A DNA stretch of 64,000 nucleotides from Xestospongia muta (Eukaryota; Porifera; Demospongiae; Haplosclerida; Petrosiidae). The DNA is taken from contig OY848921.1 of NCBI GenBank assembly GCA_963693285.1, forward strand, positions 3,591,497 through 3,655,496, written 5' to 3'. The notes under the pieces are model-generated. The model had not been told where the DNA came from, ran no database searches, and saw only the letters and a list, made by a program, of their open reading frames with translations. The position numbers and the translations under genes are program-made. Positions 1 to 38,849 of the stretch are shown here, piece after piece. Within the stretch, counting starts at the first letter, position 1; every line of letters begins with the position of its first letter.

Positions 1-707
1 TCTATATCACCAAAACTAACAGATGTATTGTAATTGATATCATTTGATGAAAGCTCTGACTGTAAACTTGAAAGTGTCTGTTTAAAATTCACAAGTGAAA
101 ACATTTGATAAAAATGTTTTACCTGTAAATACTTGATTTCTATTTCTGTTATAATTGTAGTTAGTTGCCATTCAAAGTACTTCATTATGGCTACTACTGC
201 TTGACTAACAACATCATCAGATGGAGCAATCTGATATACTGAATCACATGATCTTGAAATACTTACTGGAACCATCTGTTAATAATCAATAGTGTTTTTT
301 TACATATAGTACAGAAGGTTACCATTGGTAGCTGGAGGTAATGACTGATATGTACAGTATAATCAGTTACTTGTGGACAGCTAACATCAATAATAGCAAA
401 GACATTGTGACTTTTGTTATAAAACTGATCTCTAACATAATCCTTTTTACACTGTAATTGATAAATTATACAATAATTATTACATTAAAATACTTACTAC
501 CTTTGTTTCTAATAGGTTATATTCAACTTGTAAACTCTCTGTTCTATTGTTATAAGCTTCCAATGATGTTGTGACCGCATTGATTATAGATTGCTGTTCC
601 TGTTGATCAGAGTCTATCAGAACTAGTAGAAGAGATTTCTCTACTTGTATCCCATTCACAAATAGTATAGACATGTAAAAGATTCCAATTATTATTAGCT
701 CCTTCAT
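1..707 (-). CDS. ANF-type ligand-binding receptor, 5' exons only (GABA-B-like or related receptor)
   Basis: Partial gene running off the left edge. Exons, in phase: 707-498 (or -501), 451-323, 275-123 and 77 to beyond 1. The protein starts at an ATG at 707 with a hydrophobic signal peptide (IIIGIFYMSILFVNG). It continues into a periplasmic-binding-protein-like fold: FAIIDVSCPQ, then a segment ending LPMVPVSISRSCDSVY, then QIAPSDDVVSQAVVAIMKYF followed by EWQLTTIIT. That last block has the order and spacing of the ANF-receptor domain seen in GABA-B, mGluR and natriuretic-peptide receptors (family knowledge). The membrane part lies outside the window, so class C GPCR versus guanylyl cyclase cannot be decided. 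GABA-B-like receptors are expanded in sponges, so that is the favoured guess. Two overlapping donors exist at the end of exon 1 (GTAGTAAGT), both in phase. Confidence 0.7.
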
Positions 708-1180
708 TATTCTGTAAGCTAATGACAATTCTATTCTTTTAAAGAGCACTTCCTGATTCAGCAAGTCTATACTTCACTGTAAAATAAATCTTTCCTGTAG
801 GCCCACTACGTACACGAATCAACTTCCTGTTGCTTTAAGTACACTATAAAAATTAATATGTCGTTTTTAACAATTAATTTGTACTGATATGTATGGATTA
901 CTATGGAATATAGAAGTCCTGTGAATTACTCACTGTGTAATTTATTGATTTGTTGTACTTTTACATAGCAACAAATTATATAGTGAACATTTCACAAGAA
1001 TTATAGATTCCATAGTAATCCATTCATGTCAGGTAAAAATATTTTTGTTAAAATAACATACTTTTACAGTGTAGGACTAATATTCCCAATGAGTAAACTT
1101 GTTTACAGTTAAATATATATACAGAGTTTTAATGTACAACATAACAACAATAAGAAATGCTAGAAGAAAAAATAAGGTTG
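708..1180. other. Intergenic spacer, 5' flank of the ANF-type receptor and 3' flank of RAP1GDS1
   Basis: About 470 bp of AT-rich sequence between two genes transcribed leftward. I see no coding exon. It should hold the promoter of the receptor gene and the RAP1GDS1 3' untranslated region and poly(A) signal; I could not place any of these with confidence. Confidence 0.4.
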
Positions 1181-12503
<11,323 letters not shown>

Positions 12504-13542
12504 TTCTTATTTAATCTTAAGAGTAGTTACGGTATAAATGCATGTGTGCTTACTTAAAATGGCGGCAGACTGTCAAATCGTACTGAAAGTGTTTTGAGGG
12601 CGAAACTCGAAAGATAGGCAGTTTTACCGTTCGAACTGTTCATAATCAGGTAGTAAAAAGAAATACCTAACAAGTATTGACTTTGTTTGTTACTTTTATA
12701 CATAAAAGAAAGAGAGAAACATGAAATTATGTTGTACTATAAAGTGGGTGGATTTGTCTTGCCCTGTACATAATGTAAGATTTTCTATGTTTTAAGCCAA
12801 GTTATCAGGTTATATTCTAATGTTTGCCATCTAATTGCTACATTGAATGAAGAATTTGTAAAGTGGGTGGAGTTGTTAATTATTCATAAGGTTTTCCGTA
12901 AGTGTTAACATACTGGTAATTCACGAGGCTAGCAAAGTTAAACATGGACTTTTATTTGTATTAGTCACAAATTCTTGTCATTAAAGTAGAATAATTTTTA
13001 TTTCTAAATTTGCCTGAATATTAATCTTTAATGATAACAATCTAAATAGTTTTTGTATTGATTTACAAGGTCACGTTTATAAACATATACATGCTTAGAA
13101 ATACCTATTTCAGCAAGAAATCCTAATCAGATTCCTAGATTATGTAATTAATTCAATGACAACTAGGTGCTAAACCTTTTATTGCCTACCATCTAAACTT
13201 TACAAGGCTCTCCAATTGTTTAAAGCTCATTTGCTTTATTTTATTCTATTAACATTTGCAAGCATGAAGCCATGTTCTTTAAATTCCACCAGACAGTAAC
13301 AAATGAACTTGATTAGCTTCTACTACTTGTACTATGATGATCTTATATGAAACAGTATATCTGTTTAGAATTTTGTATTTGTTATAGCTTCTGCTAACGT
13401 TTAATATTATCAAACTCCAAAGTTTGCTGTATCCACTTACAATCTCACAGCACTTTTCTAATTTCTTGTAAGATACTTGTGCAAGATATTCATATCTCCT
13501 CTATATTATTCTGTACTTATGGTAGTCTTTCTTATAATAGAA
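12504..13542. promoter_or_regulatory. Divergent promoter region, RAP1GDS1 / Domino, with a YY1-type motif
   Basis: 1.04 kb between the two start codons. At 12556-12566 AAAATGGCGGC matches the YY1 consensus (AAnATGGCGGC). It is followed by CG-bearing sequence and a good donor (CAG/GTAGTA at 12649/12650), so about 12560-12649 may be a non-coding first exon of the Domino gene, spliced to the acceptor ATAATAG just before its ATG (13543). The rest is AT-rich without visible coding sequence. Transcript data would be needed to confirm the exon. Confidence 0.5.
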
Positions 13543-28964
<15,422 letters not shown>

Positions 28965-29480
28965 CTAATACATTAATATCGCATACATTTATGTTCTATT
29001 TTAATTCTTACATAACTACTGAAATACATTTTACAACAATTATAACTACACAATTATGAATATAATTTTAAATTTTGAATTTCTAGTTATATGAAGATAA
29101 CAACAGGGTCCTATGATAACAGCATGAATTTAAATTTAGCACAACAATGGCTTTCATAAATGAGTCTGGTACTTAGATGGTTGTTATTTAAGAAAGCTCT
29201 CAATTTAAGGTTTGATCAATAGTTAACATTGCTATTTACATTGTTAATGAACAGTGCTATACTGTATAAACAGAATTGGAGATCAATATGGCTATATTAT
29301 AATAAGTTCACAGAAATGAACCTTACATCCTAACATGAACTTCATGAGCCATATTTTTCCCCGAAGATATTGTGCATACAAAATTAATTTCTGTTCTGAC
29401 TATTAAAATATAATTTATATAATTTATATAATTTATAATTTCAATAATTATAATAATTATCAGAATATTATTATTTTAAA
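28965..29480. other. Convergent intergenic region, Domino and TMEM248 3' ends
   Basis: About 515 bp, very AT-rich, with runs such as ATAATTTATATAATTTATAT near 29410. It should contain both 3' untranslated regions. No exon or RNA gene seen. Confidence 0.4.
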
Positions 29481-32473
29481 TTAATTATAATGTCTGTCAG
29501 TACATGACATACCAATGATAAATGCTGCCAGCAAAGCAATAATAGCAATAGATGTCTTATACAAATTACTTGCTGCCCTATCTTGATCACTCTATAGATA
29601 TAAGTTTATAATGTGCATATATAAAGCCACAATTACCTGTTGGAGATATATTACAATCAAGCCATGTCTGTTGTATTTCTCATTGGCTGGTTTAAAAACA
29701 CTCTGACATTTTGTTTTACCTGCTAGTTGTAACATGTAGACATTGTTGGTTTTGTCATAAGACACATCTTGTTTTGTACAGAGACATTTTTCACATGGTC
29801 TTGAAGCCAAACTACAAAACAATAAATTAATAAAAGTATAAAATATTTTTGACAATGCAAATATTTTTAAATAGAAACTGTTACGTGATTGATACTACAG
29901 CATGCACTACAGAATTAGTTGGAATAAAATTGGATTTAGTCGTAAAAAAGACAATATTATTATGATACGAGCACTTTGAAGCTGACTTAATCACATACTA
30001 TAATTATACAAGCCTTAGTTCCATTAACAGATATTGGCTAAACCACTTTAAAATGTCATATACAATAATAAAATTAAAATAATGAAATGAAGATACTAAC
30101 AGACATATAGTAAATATCAAAACAAATGACTTATTGATTTGGACGACATATCATATGTACAAAGAAAATATAATTGAAACAATTAAATATCATTTGGTCT
30201 AGCCTTGAGTACTAATAAGCCAATGACTATTAATACTATTTTGAAACCAGTAGGCATCACTATTCAATAATTATAAATTGTTAAGTTTTCACTTTAATAC
30301 TTCAACAACACATTCAAGACTATCTTAGAAACTATATATAATCTTGTTATTGTTAGGATCACATGGCAATGTTCAATGCCATGTGGAAAAATCAAAAACT
30401 AGTTACACTTATTAGATATCCACTTTACATTATACGAAAGAATGATTGTACCTTGAGTCATATAAAGAATTAAAATGTTTGGAAGAGGATGGAGCTGATA
30501 TTAAAACACAACCATTTACAGGACACCAACCATCAGAACTACAGCTATTAGCTACAAAATCTATTCCATGAACACATGTATAGTTAAACTTTAAAGTGAG
30601 TTAAGTTGATGTATTAAGTCTCACCTTCAATGTTGTTGGGAACAACTACATGTATATGAATAGTAACATTTCTGTCTAGTCTCATGTTACTAACTTGATC
30701 TGAATATGGAGAGTAGGTATACAAAATAAGATTATAGAGCCTTTTTGAGAATTATAATTTTAAAATTTTATAGAATCAACAACAAATGTCATTATTATTT
30801 GTTACCAATCTCTATTCAAATGATATTCTACAGCAGATTATTTTGAGGTATATCATTTTTGTGAGTTTAATAAATCTAATCCATTTACATTTTTGCATAT
30901 GTTACTTCTGCTGGTTATAATGTAAAACATAGCAATAATTTATTGATCAAAAGCATGCAAAGCTTTTCACAAAAAGATATCACAAATACTTATTACATGA
31001 TTTATCACAAAATTCTAGATTTTGTTCTCAAAAAAAATTGTTCTTTTATATCATATATATTATGATATAGAGCTATATTAAAGCTGATATACAGTTATCT
31101 TATACCCTCATTGGTTAGGATCAATGTATACTTACCTCTGATCTTTGTCCTCAACTGCTGACCAGTTAAATCACTAGCTAACATCTTTATAGAACTGTTT
31201 TTAACTAGCTCTTGACGAAGAAGAAACTGCAATATTACTCCTATAGTTCTGCAATGACTTCCATCTCTTTCACAAGGTTGAGATGACCAACTAGAGACAT
31301 TGTAGTTACCAGTAAGACAAAATTCTTTCTGCGGTAGCTTGCCCAGGAATGAATTCCAAATCTACATAATACAAGAAGGTCCATTCACAATTGTATTGTG
31401 TCAATTTGTGTGTATCCTGAAGTTAGATTATTTATGTATACCATAGATCCTCAAAAAATTGAATGTAACAAATATTTAATAATTATTGAATTTTAAAGGT
31501 CGTTTAAATAAATATTTTAAGCTTAAAATGTAATTTGATGTAATTAAAAAATCTAAATGTTACTTGTGTCTATCCATCACACACTCATTCCTATTTTTGA
31601 CAAGTTGTAGTATACACTAAATTAACTGTTGTTTGCACTCACTTAAGACCCTACCTAATGTTAATAACTTTGTCGTCTTATAAGATAATGACATGGGACT
31701 TTCATCAATGCATGTATTATGCACATGAAGTGAGTATTTTACAAGAAAATCAGCTTCATTGCAAGTAGGGAAGATATTGAACTAAAAACCTTCATAAAAT
31801 GTCAATGACAAACTCCTAAACTATATACTTTGAAACTATATAGCTACTATCACATTGAAATAGAAGGCTATTGTAGCTAGTCTAACAATAATAAACAATG
31901 TTATTTTTGTTTAGTGTTCCTCGAATATTATATATAAACTTTCTAACATGTTGTAACCAAACTAACTGATAAACAATTGTCTTGAGCTTTGTGAATCTAG
32001 AATCATTATTTTCTATAAGATGTGACCTGATTTCCAATAAGGGACCACTGTTAAAACATCTTAACAAACAGTTGCTATATATACACAACTATTCACGGTA
32101 ACTGATGTATAAAAACTGTTTTTGAGGTGTTTTAATAGTGGTCCCTTTACACAAATCAGGTCACAAATGTTTTTTTAACATTAGTGGTCCCTTATTGCAA
32201 ATCATGATTATGTTATCATACCTTCATTGTATCAAAATCAGGAAGATGGTTGGCTTGTTTGATGTAGAGAGCCAACAATGGACAACATAACACCAAAATA
32301 ATTAATGTGATAACAAAAAACAATGCTGGTGGATCCCCGATGATATTATAAAACGTTTTTAATCTCACGAGTCTACGAAGTTCAAGTTTATCGGTAATTT
32401 GGGCCTTGTTCAGTTCTTCTGATGACAAATTTATTCGCCTATTGTTCTCTATCACTTCCAATTGAACTGCCAT
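29481..32473 (-). CDS. TMEM248: TMEM248/TMEM219-family membrane protein, complete
   Basis: Six exons, all in phase: 32473-32222, 31361-31136, 30699-30625, 30551-30452, 29811-29637, 29591-29481, giving 312 residues against 314 in human TMEM248. A cytosolic N-terminus leads to a first membrane span (DPPALFFVITLIILVLCCPL). An extracellular or luminal domain carries IWNSFLGKLPQKEFCL, several N-glycosylation sites and paired cysteines (NSCSSDGWCPVNGC; RPCEKCLC). A second span lies near the C-terminus (IAIIALLAAFIIGM). The domain order and the first span with its following Trp-Asn block match TMEM248. Cellular role is poorly known in the family. Its start codon is 42 bp from that of receptor 1 on the other strand. 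Intron 1 holds a foldback element. Confidence 0.8.
32021..32204. repeat. Foldback element in TMEM248 intron 1
   Basis: TGTGACCTGATTTCCAATAA then GGGACCACTGTTAAAAC (32021-32056) is matched in reverse complement at 32127-32165 (TTTAATAGTGGTCCCTTTAC then ACAAATCAGGTCACA). A third, partial arm copy lies at 32175-32204. Likely a small non-autonomous element. Confidence 0.8.
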
Positions 32474-32515
32474 TTTAAGTAGGTGTGTCCAAATCTAAAC
32501 AGCTGATTGAAGCAA
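32474..32515. promoter_or_regulatory. 42-bp gap between divergent start codons (TMEM248 / receptor 1)
   Basis: Only 42 bp separate the two ATGs. Either the 5' untranslated regions overlap in antisense or both are extremely short. Upstream in-phase alternatives were not seen for either gene: both first exons align to their homologues (TMEM248) or paralogue (receptor 2) from these ATGs. Confidence 0.6.
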
Positions 32516-32780
32516 ATGGGGGGCGATCATCTCTGTGAATCTGTACGCAATTTATCTTATTATGAACGTCCAGGATGCCACATGAGTAAAGCACACGTAA
32601 GTGGGACTTAGTTACAATAACATAGTCTGATTTTAGGTCACTTTGTAACTAATAGGAGGGAGGATTTGATACAGTAGCTGGAATTCGTATTATCGCGTCT
32701 CTTTTAGGGTAAGTTTAGTAGTATTGCTCACTTTAGTGTATAATAATGACATGTATAGTATAACCCACACACACAAACAC

Positions 32781-32829
<49 letters not shown>

Positions 32830-35800
32830 CAGTACTTTGATGTATGTAATTATTTTCATTTAATCCTAGGTTCATTGGAGCTACATCAATTATTGTATCT
32901 GTCCTTTTTAAGCGGCGCATCTTCAATGCTGAGGTCCATCCAATCTTTATGCTGTCTTTTGCAGACTGCATATTAGCCAGTCTATGGATTGCTGGTGGTT
33001 TCATTTGGCTAGCTGATCCTGGTGCAGTCGATGAGAAATGGTGTTATACAGTGACAGTATTGACAGCAGTAAATCATTATATATTATAAACACAATCTCT
33101 ATATCATATGAGAAATTATAACACTACTGTTATATAGCAGTAAAAGCTTTGCATGTAATAAATGTATAGAATTAGTTAGTGTACTACAGAAGACTGTAGT
33201 AGATCAGAGGCAATAATGAGAGATACAATTACATTCAATTTGTTAATACAAAAATGTAATCTATAGTACATTGTATAGTTTGATTTATAGCAGTAATATA
33301 TTATTTTCTTCATAATAATATTCTTTCATAGATTATGGAATGCGTTGCTGTTAACTTAACTTTGGTGTATGCCATCTTTGCTTACATCAAAACCAGTAGG
33401 TCTGACCTGAACTCTATTTTAGTGAGTGATATAATAACTGAAAGCATAACTTATATCCTATAATAACTTACAATAATAACAGTTCAAGTCAGCATACTCA
33501 CTATATAGGATAGCACATTTTGTGTACTGAATGTATACTTTCTTCATTTTTGAATTTAATCTCTACTTTAGTTGATATACCTGTACTAAATAAAGTGTAT
33601 TACTTGAATTGTTGTTATACTTTGTTTTATACCTTCTGGTAATTGTGAAAAGAACTTAAGTTTATTGCTTTTCCAACTGTGATATGGGAAGTGATCATTT
33701 TCATTTTCAACTTCATTGACTATCAATGCTCTAAACATCTAATAATAGTCATACTGCAAGTGATACAGAATATAACTAATTGATGCTTCTTTATTGTTTT
33801 ACATAGAATATTGATGCTTCTTTATTATTTTACATAGAATATAGGAAACACTCCTTTGCCATATCTTAGCTTCTATAAACTCCTTAGTCTTTAATATCAA
33901 TAACGTCTAGTTGTTTACAATAACAGAATTTCCACAAAAACAGTGTTAAGATGTTTTTTACTAGTATTATATAATGGAATTTGTTTCTTAAATTTTTAGG
34001 GTCATTCTAATCAGAAGGATATATCATTGAAGATAATTGTACTCGTGTATTGCATAGCATGGTATGTGGAGATAAACTATATACTTCATTTATAAGAGTA
34101 CTTGTGATATAACTATATAACATTGTTTTTTTCATTGTAGGGGACTTCCAATCTTTATCATTTTGCTTGTCTTTGGTATTACTGAAGGAACTATACGTTT
34201 TCTCTCTGATGCAAGAGACTGTTCTTGTTGGTATGTTTGACAAAGGGATAAATTAATTGTAAATAAAATGTAAGATGCATGAGTCACTGGTGGGTGACCT
34301 TGTCTGAAATTGAAAGGCCTAACAATAATGGTATGTGAAATCCGCCAAAAATGTTTAGTCTATTATAATTAAAATTCACGAGGGTATTTTATTGATTATG
34401 CCCCACCTTCTTCAGTTGCTACACTACATTATTTGTATGTCTGAGATAATTGAATGTATATGTGTGGAAATAATTATAGCAGTTGTTTTGTAGTGATTTC
34501 AATTCAGTACTGAGCTTAGTACCATAGTATGAATGATCTTCAGAAAATAGTTGAAGGAAAACCTTAATTTTATTATTATGCTATCTATGTGATATAAGGT
34601 ACATTGGTATACATTATAACAGACATCCAATATTGTAATAATTTTTAATATGAGTTATCGATTAACAGAAAAGGGAGACAACTCATGTATTGAATAAATT
34701 CTGTTGATGTTTATATGTAGGTGTTTGCCTACTCCTATCAATATTATCCCATTTGTTTTACCTGTCAATAAAGTAAGCTAATTCTCTATGCATTCATTAT
34801 TAATAGAAATTGTCTAATACACTACTATTAAGTTTTAGCTAAAGATTAATTTGCTTTTTGACCTTTATTTCATCTAGGATGATGAAATCTTCATGGAACG
34901 ACAGGGAAGTTTGGTTGTTGGTCTTGGAGCAGTTCTTATTTCCAATTATGTCATAGTGTTTATTGCTTTGCTGGTAATGTTACATAGCTCTACATTAAGG
35001 GCATGAATGCATCATTTTAGCTGATATGATAAGCATTATTTACATTTAAATAGATAGACCAAATATATAATTATTACTATTATAACTAATAACAATTATT
35101 ATAGTTATACTAATTATAATAATTATTTAAATTTAAACAAGTACGAATGAAGACTGTAATGATCTATTATATATACTTGTGCTTTATATCATAGGTTCTT
35201 TATTATAAAATTCTCAGAAAAATAAGGAAGATAAGGCAAGAACATGGTGCGGGATATACAGTGTCTTCATTATTATATTAATTATTGGTTATTATTGTTA
35301 TAGATGTATTGGTGTTTGGTGAACCACCATCATGCACAAATACTTCTAATTATGGAACAGCAGAGGCCAATAGGATTATATATGGTCAATCTAGAGCTCG
35401 AAAAAGAGTGGTACTGTTTGTAACAGTTTTTATTTGCAGTGGGTGTTTTAGTAAGTTGTAATCCACTCTTTTCATTTGAAACATTTTATTAAAATGATAT
35501 TGTGTTGTTCAGTGTGACATCTCATTTGAATTTTCTTTGTCTATCCACTTAGATATGATAATGCTTGTAATCCTTCTTGTTGTTGTAACTCCTCATTTGG
35601 AACAACTAGATCATTCTGGTACTTTCACTCCACATCCTAAAAACAGTCAACGTCATGAAGTACATCTGTCATTTCTTTTTGCGCAGGTGAGATAGTTATT
35701 GTATATGTAATTGAGATTTTGTGGAGACTTACTTTACTAAAAATTTGTTTTAACATAATAAGTCAATTTCTTCTGTCTGCTATTCCATGACCATATATTT

Positions 35801-36620
35801 GATGGGTTGAGATATGTATGTGATTGCGTATGTTTGTTGTCATTGATATTTATTCCAATTTTGCAAGCAGCTATTAAAGGCAAGTCCATTGACAACATAC
35901 TCATAATATATAGCAACTATATTGGATGTTTTGACAATGGACATAGTTTTCTTGTAGCTTCTATTAACTTGTTAGCATAGCCATGGAGTCATATGATTTC
36001 TTTGGGCAGCATGATATGTATATTATATGTAATTATCTCTCTCTCGTTTCATTATATTTTGCATGTAAAAAATTGGGAAATTAAATGACATATATCTTAA
36101 CCACTGATATGTATAGCAAATGATAAGGTCATGAGCCTTTGCTGTGAGCATTATGACAATAGGTGTGGCTAATTGAGTTTTGAAGCTTCTTTCAGGCTAG
36201 CTAGTTTGTTTTGTTTTCTCTCTACAAACTCTCCATTTTTCCAAAGCTTACATGTTTTTACTGTTTAATTATATCTTCTAAAGCAATTTAAATAGAATAA
36301 TTTTAAAAAGATAAGTTTGTTTTTAATTTGTCTCCTGAATTATTAGTCATTATTTGAGCCTAATTAACTATTTTTATGTTCTGTTTTAGTCACTTACACT
36401 TCCACTACAAGGATTTATGAATGCTATTGTCTATGGATGGACTCGAGATGATTTTGTCCAAAATATTATAACTCAATCTCCTTCTGAAATGAATGATGAT
36501 TTTCAACAAGCAGACTCAAGAGATGGTTACCAACAAAGGACAATTGAAGAGTCTTCTGCTGATTATTCTGATAATCGATTTCAAGAAACATTATATTCTA
36601 ACACTAGTGATGAAGACTGA
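32516..36620 (+). CDS. 7TM receptor 1 (TMEM116-like / cAMP-receptor-like GPCR), complete
   Basis: Twelve exons, all in phase, 428 residues: 32516-32596, 32656-32708, 32870-33068, 33332-33421, 34000-34061, 34141-34230, 34721-34772, 34878-34973, 35195-35246, 35304-35450, 35553-35686, 36390-36620. Seven hydrophobic spans are evident, among them IGATSIIVSVLF, FMLSFADCILASLWIAGGFI, CVAVNLTLVYAIFAYI and VVLFVTVFICSGCF. The last span ends LPLQGFMNAIVYGWTRDDF, a signature I associate with cAR-like and TMEM116-like receptors. A short glycosylatable N-terminus precedes TM1; an extracellular loop holds DCSCWC; the tail is acidic and Ser-rich (ESSADYSDNRF). It is probably a plasma-membrane receptor; ligand unknown. 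The family name is tentative. Its paralogue is at 47558-51952. Confidence 0.82.
32778..32828. repeat. (TA)n microsatellite
   Basis: About 50 bp of uninterrupted TA dinucleotides in the second intron of receptor 1, preceded by a short (AC)n run. Confidence 0.95.
33779..33842. repeat. Two-copy 31-33 bp tandem duplication
   Basis: TTGATGCTTCTTTATT followed by TTTTACATAGAATA occurs twice in direct repeat within an intron of receptor 1 (33422-33999). No coding content seen in that intron. Confidence 0.75.
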
Positions 36621-37299
36621 CAAACCAATATTTTTAAAATAATTATTGCTATAACATTACAGTTGTTGTTTCAGGAAGATTATGAATTATATAAACTGTT
36701 TGTTTTTGACTGTTGTTGTTAATTTTTTAAGAGACTAGGAGTGAACAAACAGATACATGACTATAGGATAATATTCATTTACTCATTTGTTTTAGTGTCT
36801 TTCTGTTTGTATGTTCGTTTTTATATCAATTCCATCACTGAATAATATATTAAGCCACAATAATGTTACAAGCAAAGCTGAGACACAATGATCCAAGGAC
36901 TCTTAAAAATAATATTATTTATTAATGAAATATTAGATCTATTACTTCATTAGAACTAATGGTTTGTGATCAATCATTTGTATTATACAGCACTCACTAG
37001 GGCAGTAGTACTGACTGATGTAGATGACAATAATCAAAGCAACTGAATGTTGAAAAAGTATTGTACTGACATGTATTGATGTGAATAATTTATAATGAAA
37101 TAAGAAAGCACTTTTGACACTTCTAAATTTATTTAAAATTTTACTAAAAGGATATCACATATTAATATTCCATGAGTACAATGTCTAACTGAAGTATGAA
37201 ATCATTTATTTAGAACACATGCATTATATTTGTAGCAGTGATTGAAAAATTGGAAAATGTACAATCATTCTGCTCCATTGATCAATTATTATATTCCTG
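36621..37299. other. Convergent intergenic region, receptor 1 and EF-hand gene
   Basis: About 680 bp, AT-rich, holding the two 3' ends. No coding or RNA gene recognised. Confidence 0.4.
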
Positions 37300-38849
37300 T
37301 TAAAAAAGTCCTAACTGAAGTAACTGCTTCAAATTATATTGTCTTATTCTCATAATTATTTTTGTCTCAATACTTGTAGTATGACACATTTTTCCTATTG
37401 TGCCTCCATCACCCATTTCTCCTGTCTGAACTTTGTTCAATAGCTGTAAAATAAAAAATACAATTATAATATGGCAATGTTTCTATTATGAGAAAACCAC
37501 ATTACCACTGCTCCCCATCCCTTGTTAGTTTGGACATTACCAGCTTGTACTTGATCCATTAACTGAAGCATAGAAGAAGAATAACAACAGTAAAGTGGCA
37601 ATGTGGTTTTCTCATTTTGTTTTCAATGATGACACATGCTACATTCTATGGTATTGTAATTTTAATTGCTTGTTCTCATGAGATAATTGACCATACACAA
37701 TTACTTTGCATGAAACCCTAATTATCTCTTAAACTCCTAATGCATTGTAAAAAATTGATTTAATTGTATTGATCTAATTTAATGGAAGTTTAGAACACCT
37801 TGTTTTCTTTTTAATGTAGATGGAAGTGTGATCTTCCATAATTATGGGCACACGTAATAGTTATGAATGTGCCTGTTTTAAAGGTGACTACTAATTTAGC
37901 TCATGCAGTCTCCAAAGACAAGAGTTGATTGTATGTGGAGAAAAACAAACCTTTTAAGAAAACTTAATAGTAGCCTTATTTGAGCCACAATAGTTCATGA
38001 CTGATTTTTAAATGATGACGATTTTCAGAACAATGCCTATACATTTGTGATTCAAACAAGTTCCTGTTATAACATAGTATTTAGATTGGGCTTGTGCATA
38101 TTAAAACTGGCTGGCCAGCCAGCTAGCTCATTTCAAAGTAACCAGTACTAAAATTGGCCAAAACTTGCATCTGGTCTTAACATACATATATACCTCTAGA
38201 AATTCTTCAAAGTCCACTCCTTCTGATTGATCAATATCAACTTCGTCAAAGTAGGCTCTCCTTTCTTCGAATGTTGATGAGTCACCTATCTCATCTAATA
38301 CTTTGCATCTGTGAAATTAATTTATATACTACATTTAGCATTAATTCTCACATACAATTCTTTGAAATCAATGAGGCCATCTTCATTCAGATCTATAATT
38401 TGAAACTGTATGCGAAAACCATCAATTGCTGCCTCATCCCAATTTTCCCATTTTTTGGCAAGTTCCGCAGTGCTTAATTCTAAGATGAAGAAAAAGAGAG
38501 AATTTGGGGAATATTATTATATTATTAGCACCGACACATTAAATATATGTATACCTGAAAACTTCTTGCGTGCTTCTGCTGTTCTTTGTCTTGTATCAGC
38601 AAGCTTCTCCCAAAACTGATTTTGAACATTGAAATAGTCATTCTGGGAGAATTGACTTGCTAAACATGTAGAAATATTGTATTGTGTTGGAAAGTTTGGT
38701 GTGTAAAAATATATGACATGTGTAATTGAGACTAATCTAACAAAAAATGTTTTATTTGAACACTAACTTTCAAATTCTATTATAGTTCTTTGTTTTTGAA
38801 GTTCAAAACTGATTGGTTTCTTCAATGGGCAATACGGCCAAAAAGCCAT
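37300..38849 (-). CDS. Two-EF-hand calcium-binding protein, 208 aa
   Basis: Six exons, all in phase: 38849-38768, 38659-38555, 38479-38356, 38308-38194, 37562-37506, 37443-37300. The first EF-hand loop (DLNEDGLIDFKEL) has acidic residues at loop positions 1 and 5, a glycine at 6 and a final Glu, so it should bind Ca2+. The second loop reads DIDQSEGVDFEEF; position 1 Asp, 3 Asp, 5 Ser and 12 Glu suit binding too. The N-terminus (FWPYCPLKKPISFELQKQR) and a C-terminal stretch rich in Lys/Arg and Leu are not familiar. No myristoylation signal or membrane span. I cannot name an orthologue. The upstream region has two partial matches to the RFX X-box, so a ciliary role is possible but weakly supported. 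Confidence 0.8.
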
